Source of the DNA: Tipula vernalis
Lineage: Eukaryota > Arthropoda > Insecta > Diptera > Tipulidae
NCBI GenBank assembly: GCA_958295665.1
Contig: OY282560.1
Span: forward strand, 85,040,311 to 85,104,310
DNA length: 64,000 nt
Direction: 5' to 3'
In this document: positions 57,321 through 64,000 of the stretch, in pieces
Layout: each line of letters starts with the position of its first letter
How positions within the stretch are numbered: position 1 is the first letter of the stretch
Notes under the pieces: model-generated
What the model was told of the DNA's origin: nothing
Database searches by the model: none
Seen by the model: the letters and a program-made list of their open reading frames with translations, nothing else
Program-made: the position numbers and the translations under genes

Positions 57321-57714
57321 GGCTGCGGACCAATAGCCGGGTAGGTAAATCATTTAGCACAGTAAATTTTAATTTTAGTACAAATTTACCTCAATTGGCG
57401 TTCCAATTCTCTACAAGTAAAAATGGTTTGTTAGGCACAAATTATGATTTGGAGGGTTGAAATCGCTGGATATTAGATGCAAAGAAAAAACGTCAAATAT
57501 TTTTATTGTTTTTCATTCGTTTATACCTGTACGTACATTTAATACATAAAATGGAAACGCGAAAATTTTAACAAAAATTAGTGAAATATGAATAAGTTAA
57601 AAACAACGGGTTTTTCATATTTTATCCAACTTTTTAGTACAATATTTGAATTTACCCTGTACACTGTTAAAAATTAGGTAAAAGAACAATTAACCCGACT
57701 ATTGGTCCGTAGCC
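57321..57714. mobile_element. MITE with GGCT(G/A)CGGACCAATAG ends
   Basis: GGCTGCGGACCAATAGCCGG on the left is mirrored on the right by CCGACTATTGGTCCGTAGCC. The interior is AT-rich and itself partly self-complementary (GTAAATTTTAATTT and AAAATTAGGTAAA). I cannot identify the target duplication, so the superfamily is open. Length is 394 bp. Confidence 0.7.
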
Positions 57715-57929
57715 CTTGAAAGACATGTCGTGTTTGTGTGGTATTTATGTGTGAAAGTTTTCATTAAAAATCACTATTGAAGCCAGGTAACTTTCGATGG
57801 TTGATGTTGGTATGATCCAGAAGTTTAACGTGCGCGTTTGTTTCCAAGAAAAATAAAACTTTTGATAGTTCACTGTTTTGAAATTCATTCAATTTTTTCT
57901 GATTTTTAACATCGCTCAATTGAGCGACT

Positions 57930-59860
57930 CAGTCACTTTAGAGCATTTCCGCAGCCTTCAGGGATTTAGTTATATCATCTTTTATAGTTATTGCTTCTCT
58001 TAAATCGTTGGTCACAGTCATTTGTTCTTCAAAACACACGTTAGCATTAAGTAAAGTTGCGGCAGCCGGGTATGTATTTTGGTTTAGTCTAACTAGTTGC
58101 TTCATAACCCTTGTTGCTAAGAACTCGTGAGAAAGGCATGTTCCCGAAATCGCAAAATTATTTCGAAGATACTTGATTGTACTGTTGGTCCAACTAGGAG
58201 TTCATCATTGAGCGAAGCGGTCGATCCGGTTTTGGCTGGTGCATCGTGCTGATGCTATTTTATTTTAAAACACCGTGATGTGGTAAAAATACACAAGTAT
58301 CTTGGATAACCCTTTCTGTGCTAATTTTCACCAAATGTCCGAGTTCAATATATTCCTGCATGAACGATTTATATATCTTTTGATATTCTTCGCTTTTGAC
58401 AAATTTTTTCCTCCGGCACGTAGCCTGCTAATTGTTAAATTGAGCGATGGTTCTAGGGTCGGTTTGGGTTCCTCAAACGGCAATCTCGTATTAGCAACAA
58501 ACTAGACTTCACTTTCCTCTTCGTCATTCGTCTATTTGGATGGCTCTGGAATCTCCTCCAATCCCCCAAAAGGCTCTCAACTATTTGTCAATATTGAAAT
58601 TAGCTGAATATTTTGATATTGTAGACAATGAAGACCGGTGGTTCAAATATCACCTTGCCGTCCAACAAAACCCATCCAAATAAGGTCTATTTAATTTGAT
58701 CTCTGTTATTTGGAATTTTGCCATAGCCTTGATTTATTTGTTTCGGGATCTACTAATTCAATGCCAGTCAATATACCTAAGTCGTTTTGGTGTGGTGTTG
58801 GTGGTGGAAGTGCAGCAGTTACTTCGACGTGAAATTCTGAGTTGTAGTTGTTTAAGCTGGTCATCTGGATTGATGTAATCCCCTTTGTGGAGTCTGTCCG
58901 ACTTTCTCGATTCATACAGGCTTCCGAGATAAACAAAAGTTGGATTGGATTTGGATTTTGTATGTAACCCTATTTCCACACTAATCGTTTACCTTAAGCA
59001 AGGCCGTTGGTGGCATTGATTGTACTAATAAATTTTTCTTCAGATTTCCTTGATAACACATTCGATGCCTGGTGCGGTTAACTTAGACTCTGTTGGATTT
59101 AAGTGCAACAATGTATGATGCTGCTTTGTACATATTTGACACCTTCTTTTTGATTTATATTGGTATACTGAGCAGCTGTCCAAGAGGCAATTAAAGCAAT
59201 GCTTTGATTCCTAATTATCGTTTCTCCGCTAGTTAATCGATTTATTCGCGAACCTTCTACACTGATACAAAAAATGATCGTAAGAATCGCAAACATCACA
59301 TTTTACCGATATGATTGCAAACGATCGTAAAAGTGTTCCATGAGAACATGGACTAGTCCTTCTACTTTCTGACTTACCGAATTTCAGACCATCTGATCTC
59401 TTGCCTAAGAATTTTAAAAAATTGTCAATAGTTAGAAAATCTACATTGCACTTCACTGCTCACTTTATTGAGTAGCATAATAATGAGTCAAGAATCCCGC
59501 TGCTCAGTTTCCTCCCAATGCTCGCAGCTACCTAATAATTTCGTCTGAATTATGTAGTAGTTTCCGAAGGTTAGTTCAGAAACCGTAGTAAACCGTTCAG
59601 ATATTGAAACTTTTGGCGACGTATTTTCGTGGATAGTGCCCATATAAAGGTCATAGAATAACTGCCATTCCGTGTATTCTCCGCTAAATGGAAGAACATT
59701 AATTTTTGTCAGTTTCACTTGTATAGACCTTTCAGAATTTATTGTTGTATCAAATAATGATGAATCTGTATCATTCATGCTTGCCTTTCGACTCCCTTTA
59801 TTTAAATTCATATTAAATGTCTTCGAATATATGAATTTCCGAGGCTTCATCATGGCTTAT
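57930..59860 (-). pseudogene. BEL/Pao Gag-Pol relic
   Basis: Reading leftward: Gag has VKLTKINVLPFSGEYTEWQL and FYDLYMGTIHENTS, then LTIDNFLKFLGKRSD, the knuckle CDVCDSYDHFLYQCRRF and a second one (CQICTKQHHTLLHL, about 59,080-59,125). Pol follows as FGWV, AFWGIGGD, ANTRLPFEEPKPTLEPSLN (about 58,450-58,510), EYIELGHLVKIS, FLPHHGVL, SLNDELLVGPTVQ and PAAATLLNANVCFEEQ. The box that should read YVDD is VCFE, so the RT is inactive. Stops and shifts are frequent, and I see no LTR pair around it. Confidence 0.82.
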
Positions 59861-62590
59861 AAAAAATATTTCCCGTTCCACTTCACCAACATTTTTCTAA
59901 CAATTTAATTTGTAAGTTTATGACGAACAGATATACCAAAAATATCTGAACTAGGATGTAACTGTCGAAAAGATTTTGCTAATCTAGATGTAGTCATTAC
60001 TTTCCTATTTTATAAGATTTAGTTTTTGGATAGTCACAGATATAAACCAAATGGAGGCACTAGCAGAAGTTTGCAATGCTAGATTTCCACAAGGTACAGT
60101 GATGGTAATTTCCCAGTTTGGGGTCGGATGGCTGGCAATTTTACTTGCTCATTTGTGACCACCCAAACTTAATTGATTTAACTTTATGTTAGAGTTAAAA
60201 TCCACTTCGAAGGAGACTCCTTCTTTCCTCACTCATTTGGTTAGTACACAGGGCATTTCCTTATAATAAAACTTCCAGTTTAGCGAATGAAAATTCGTTG
60301 TTAAACTAAATTCGTTACACTAAAAGTTTTGTTAAACTGGTAGGTACTGGTTCGATAAAAACAAAGTTGATTGTATTCGTTTTTTCGAGTTGCAAATATA
60401 TAGTGTGTATGTGTGTATAATTTATCGAAAGCAGAAAGTTGCAAAACGATTTTCGCAAAATATTTTTCACATATAGACATTGATTGTTTTTTGAGCATGC
60501 AGGAACTTGTTTGCAGAGGACACAATTTTTACGATGATATTTTAGATGAATTTGCAGCTTCCTTTAAATTTTTATTTTTATTTTATCTTTTAATGGTTAT
60601 TAGTTGTATAATTTTATAGAAATAAATAAAAAAATATCAATGAAACTGTACACAATAGTTTTAATCTGCGAGGGTATTTGTGAATTCGATTTGAACGTAT
60701 TCGACTCATTTGATTCATTTCAAATAAGAATCCGATTAACAAATAGCCCCGTGGCAATATTCTGACACTTTTAGATTGTTTAGGTATTATTTTTCCAAAG
60801 CATCCTATGTCGATTGCTCCAGTATGCTCTTGAAAAACTAATACCAAAATAGTCTAAAAAAGTCATAATAAATCAATTCTCAATTCCCACAAAAAAACAA
60901 GAATAGTGCTCTGGTCTGCGATCCTAATTGTTGGGTTATATTTAATCAATTGTTTTTTAGCGAATGGGATCAAGCTGGGAACTACCTTACGTCAAGTGCT
61001 TCCCTACCTCCAAAAACCAGACTACGCCACTGATATATACATATATACATATATAATGTACATTTATAGTAAATATGTACATCAAATAAATATATTTTTG
61101 TTTAATGGAAAACCAAATATGTTAAAAACGTGATATTTTGCTTAGTCAAACATGAAAATGGAATTTTTGTTCATTACCCCTCCCCTTCCAACCCCCCCCC
61201 CCTTCACTGTTGTCTTTGAAATACTGAATTCATGGTGATGAGGTTTTTGGTTTAGGTAATTAATTCCTGGTAGTATTAGATAACATTTTTGTGTTTTAAT
61301 TCTCTTCTACTATAATGAAATAATTTGCCATGTCATTGAGATTTATGATTAAAAGCATTTTGCCAATAGGTATACATACAATTATTCAAATATACGACTA
61401 TCAAATTCCCTCGAAATATGTGCTGTTGTTTTATTTTATAATAGCTACTAATAATTATTGTATTGTATGTATATAGTAAACATTTTGATTACTTTACATA
61501 ATAATTCGGTAATTTTCAATATCGTGACATTAGTAATTTACTAAATTATAAACGCTCTCCAGTAGTGTAACTTTATGACTCCCTGAGCTTAATCGCAAGA
61601 ATAAAAAGATAGATAGAGAATAAAATAAAATATTTAGCTACGCGATAATTTTGACAACATTTATTTTAGGAAAAATTACAATTTACAACACTTACGAGTA
61701 AATCTACTACAAATATAAAGAACAGCAATGACGAATCGTTTGCTGTTGGTATATCACCAAATATAGTTTTTTTTTTGTATAATACGTAAAAAGCACTTCA
61801 AATAATATTTTACTATATGGAAGCATTTTCAAAATTGATTAATTTATGACGTAACATAAGGGGTGATTTTTTTTCGCCTTTAAATCACCGCTTAAATATT
61901 TATTTGTAAATATAGTATTATTGATAAATTAATTGCCTTTCTAATTAGATTTAATTTTCTAATTGCAAAAAATTATTGTTTTGAAAGAAATTCACTAAAA
62001 AAATGTTTCTTCAATTCTAAGATTTTGTCAAATTAAGTTTATAATTGTTGGTTGGCCACTTTGGCTCAGTACAAATAAGCACACGATCGCAAAATTTTAC
62101 CTAGAATACGTCTTACAACAAATAACAACGGAGCTTCACTAGAATACATTGTACTAAATTCTATAAAACTCGTAATGTCATCTGAAATATAATTCAAATT
62201 TTATTTATTCACTAGTCGTAATTTCTACAATCGTCAATAGAGGATGGTTGTGGATGTTTCAGGAAAAGTATGCCCGGCTTTCTTTTGTTGCCTACAAGTT
62301 TTTTTTACATTCTGCTCGGGTTGGTATCATTCGATTCATGAAGGCGTTTTCTTTCTAATTGGCAGTGTTTTCGGTAGGCTTATTGGGTCTGTATTAGGGC
62401 TTGCCCGTTCCCGAACCTTTTGCATTCCCCCGGGAAATGGGATTATTATTTTGTGACTCCGACAAGGCCTAATTATGCATGTGATATTAAAATTAAAACA
62501 ATTTTAAATTTTAGGTCGAGAAATGAAAAGGAAAGCAAATTAAGTAGGATTTAAAATCATGGGAAATCTGCCGGATCTGATTGTACTCAA
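59861..62590. other. Non-coding DNA, including a poly-C run
   Basis: No gene is supported. CCCCACCCCCCCC-like sequence at about 61,180-61,202 is a homopolymer tract. TATATACATATATACATATA at about 61,035 is a simple repeat. Open frames at 60301-60619, 60906-61133 and 62244-62456 lack family matches. Confidence 0.45.
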
Positions 62591-62591
62591 C

Positions 62592-62626
62592 ACATTGCCA
62601 ACAGTTGGCGGAGCTAAATGCGCCCA
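62592..62626. repeat. Fragment related to the 52,804 MITE
   Basis: ATTGCCAACAGTTGGCGGAG, then CTAAATGCGCCCA, is the reverse-complement style of the 52,804 element's left end (CTGTTGGC, GAATGC, CCC). Only one end is present. Confidence 0.5.
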
Positions 62627-62868
62627 ACGACGATTTAATTTTCATTAGAAACCTACAGTGGGTCTTTTTTAAATGTGGTTGTTTTGAGGAGACTTCAAAA
62701 AATAGGGCTTGAGACTAAACTAATTTTGGATCTAGAAAAAAGTCTTGAAACTGGATGCGCTAAATAGCGTAATTGTGTTAATTTAGTTTGTAACTGAAAA
62801 GATAAGCCCTCTTGCTTAATGTAATTTTCGATGGTTCAATCGATATTTGTATTTTATTCAGAAGCAAA

Positions 62869-63725
62869 GCGACACCGAGCAAAGAAAACAGATTCAAAGA
62901 AAACAGAGTAATTTGATCCTAATTTGTAAACCACCACCTAGAGCAGAAACAACCAATGTTGTTTACCAAAAAGGTTGTTTGAACTGGCGTTTTGATATAA
63001 TGAACAACAAACGCAATTATACATATAATTGCTCACTTTTATTGATCTTGTCAACATCAAGAAAAATAGTTGCTCAATTATTTTAATAGACTGAAAAGTG
63101 TGGTATACTCATTCACCAAGACACATTTGGTATCCAAATTCAAGATGTTGCTCAAAATAATGAAGGAAGCCGCACGTAAAATATTTTGCTCATTTAGTAC
63201 TACATTCAAATTTTTTTTCTTACGTCTATTTGTATCACTCTAATTTAAAATTTATTTGTTTTAAATTGCTGATAATTTAGAGCAAATAACTTAGTAATGC
63301 ATTTTCACAAGTTGCTCATTTTATAAATTTGTTGCTCAGTTTTATATTTTGTTATTTTCCACACCAAACAAAATTCTATTTTTACTAAGAAAATTTTGAT
63401 GTGGTTAAAGTTCTGTTAAGAGTTTTTTTAAATTATCGAAAACCTAAACAACAGTAGCTCAATTTCGTAAACGAAAAATTCACCCACATAAAAGTTTTTT
63501 TTTATTAGGCTCATCTGTACAGATAAAATACGAACACTTAACATCATTTAAGAATAATACAATAGGTGTGTTGCTCAATTTTAAGATTTTTTACATCCGC
63601 ATTAATAAAAAGAATAATATAGAACACGATAAGTACGAACAACGCCACCGACCCTTTTGTTATCTTTTTAACTGAACTGAACACCGATTTTTAATGGGGT
63701 ATTAATGCAGTAGCTCAATTTTTGA
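62869..63725. repeat. Tract with recurrent TTGCTCA or TAGCTCA motif, after a CACCGAG start
   Basis: At about 62,872 CACCGAGCAAAGAAAACAG resembles the CACCGARAGAAAA ends of the 12,876 transposon. Downstream, (T/A)GCTCA(A/T)TT-like motifs occur about nine times (near 63,029, 63,070, 63,148, 63,187, 63,312, 63,332, 63,454, 63,571 and 63,710), all in one orientation. It may be the sub-terminal region of a related non-autonomous element running off the window. No gene is supported here. Confidence 0.4.
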
Positions 63726-64000
63726 AATTAAAAATTCGTGGCTTCTACATACACAGTGCGATAGTTTGGTTTAAATTTGTAGATTCAGCTCTTCTTTTGA
63801 CTGAATTCTATTTTTTTGTTTGCTTCCAATGGTCCTACCATAAACAGGCCATTTCGGATTTTGAGCTCTTTCTAAATACATCATCAATAATTTCCTTTGT
63901 CCCCAACTTTGAACCTTAGACGAATTTTAACTAACTAGGCAACATATTTATTTCTTTTAGTGGCTAATTTTTCATTTAGAAGTTTTAACGTCTATGGTGA

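Noticed and set aside
62244..62456. Hydrophobic plus-strand frame considered as a receptor transmembrane exon
   Set aside because: It has no acceptor in the needed phase, no GPCR motifs, and Gly/Ser-rich low-complexity content.
1..64000. CRISPR arrays, rRNA and tRNA genes
   Set aside because: No regular short-spacer array is present, and I could not recognise rRNA cores or tRNA A/B boxes by eye. A tRNA scan would be needed to exclude tRNAs formally.

Overview
The window looks like AT-rich, transposon-laden chromosomal DNA from an insect, most likely a fly (Diptera). The main evidence is one recognisable host gene, a Methuselah-type adhesion/secretin-like receptor, together with spliceosomal introns and a typical insect mobile-element set: Tc1, mariner, Ty3/gypsy, BEL/Pao, Penelope, Helitron, several LINEs and foldback elements. 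I see no bacterial-style operons, no CRISPR array and no recognisable rRNA or tRNA gene.

Layout. 1-1930 is non-coding with an old dispersed repeat. 1935-9137 is a decayed Tc1 transposon whose left end is split by a near full-length 5.3-kb LINE (1953-7254); the LINE encodes an OTU-like domain, an endonuclease and a reverse transcriptase and has a 19-bp target duplication. 9960-10740 holds a short inverted-repeat family. 10804-12413 is a foldback element with a perfect 9-bp target duplication. 12876-19362 is a nearly complete 6.5-kb DNA transposon with two minus-strand genes: a spliced SAM-domain gene and a zinc-finger/transposase gene. 19.5-22.4 kb holds a mariner relic and a BEL/Pao relic with LTR remnants.

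The receptor gene begins at 23449 (ATG 23521) on the plus strand. Its second coding exon is at 45922-46084, so the intervening intron is 21.8 kb. That intron contains a LINE tail, a gypsy element cut by a second Tc1, a composite repeat, two mariner relics, a Penelope endonuclease fragment, a second foldback element and a LINE reverse-transcriptase relic. The two exons together encode a signal peptide and the ten-cysteine ectodomain. The seven-helix part is not found and probably lies beyond the window.

46.1-64 kb is probably still receptor intron. It holds a mariner N-terminus, a Helitron relic, a palindromic piggyBac-like MITE, a second copy of the 505-940 repeat, two further MITEs, a LINE relic, a BEL/Pao relic and a repeated GCTCA-motif tract at the end.

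How the parts work together: apart from the receptor, almost everything coding belongs to mobile elements. The most intact, and so probably youngest, are the OTU-LINE and the SAM/transposase element. No cellular pathway can be read from the window.
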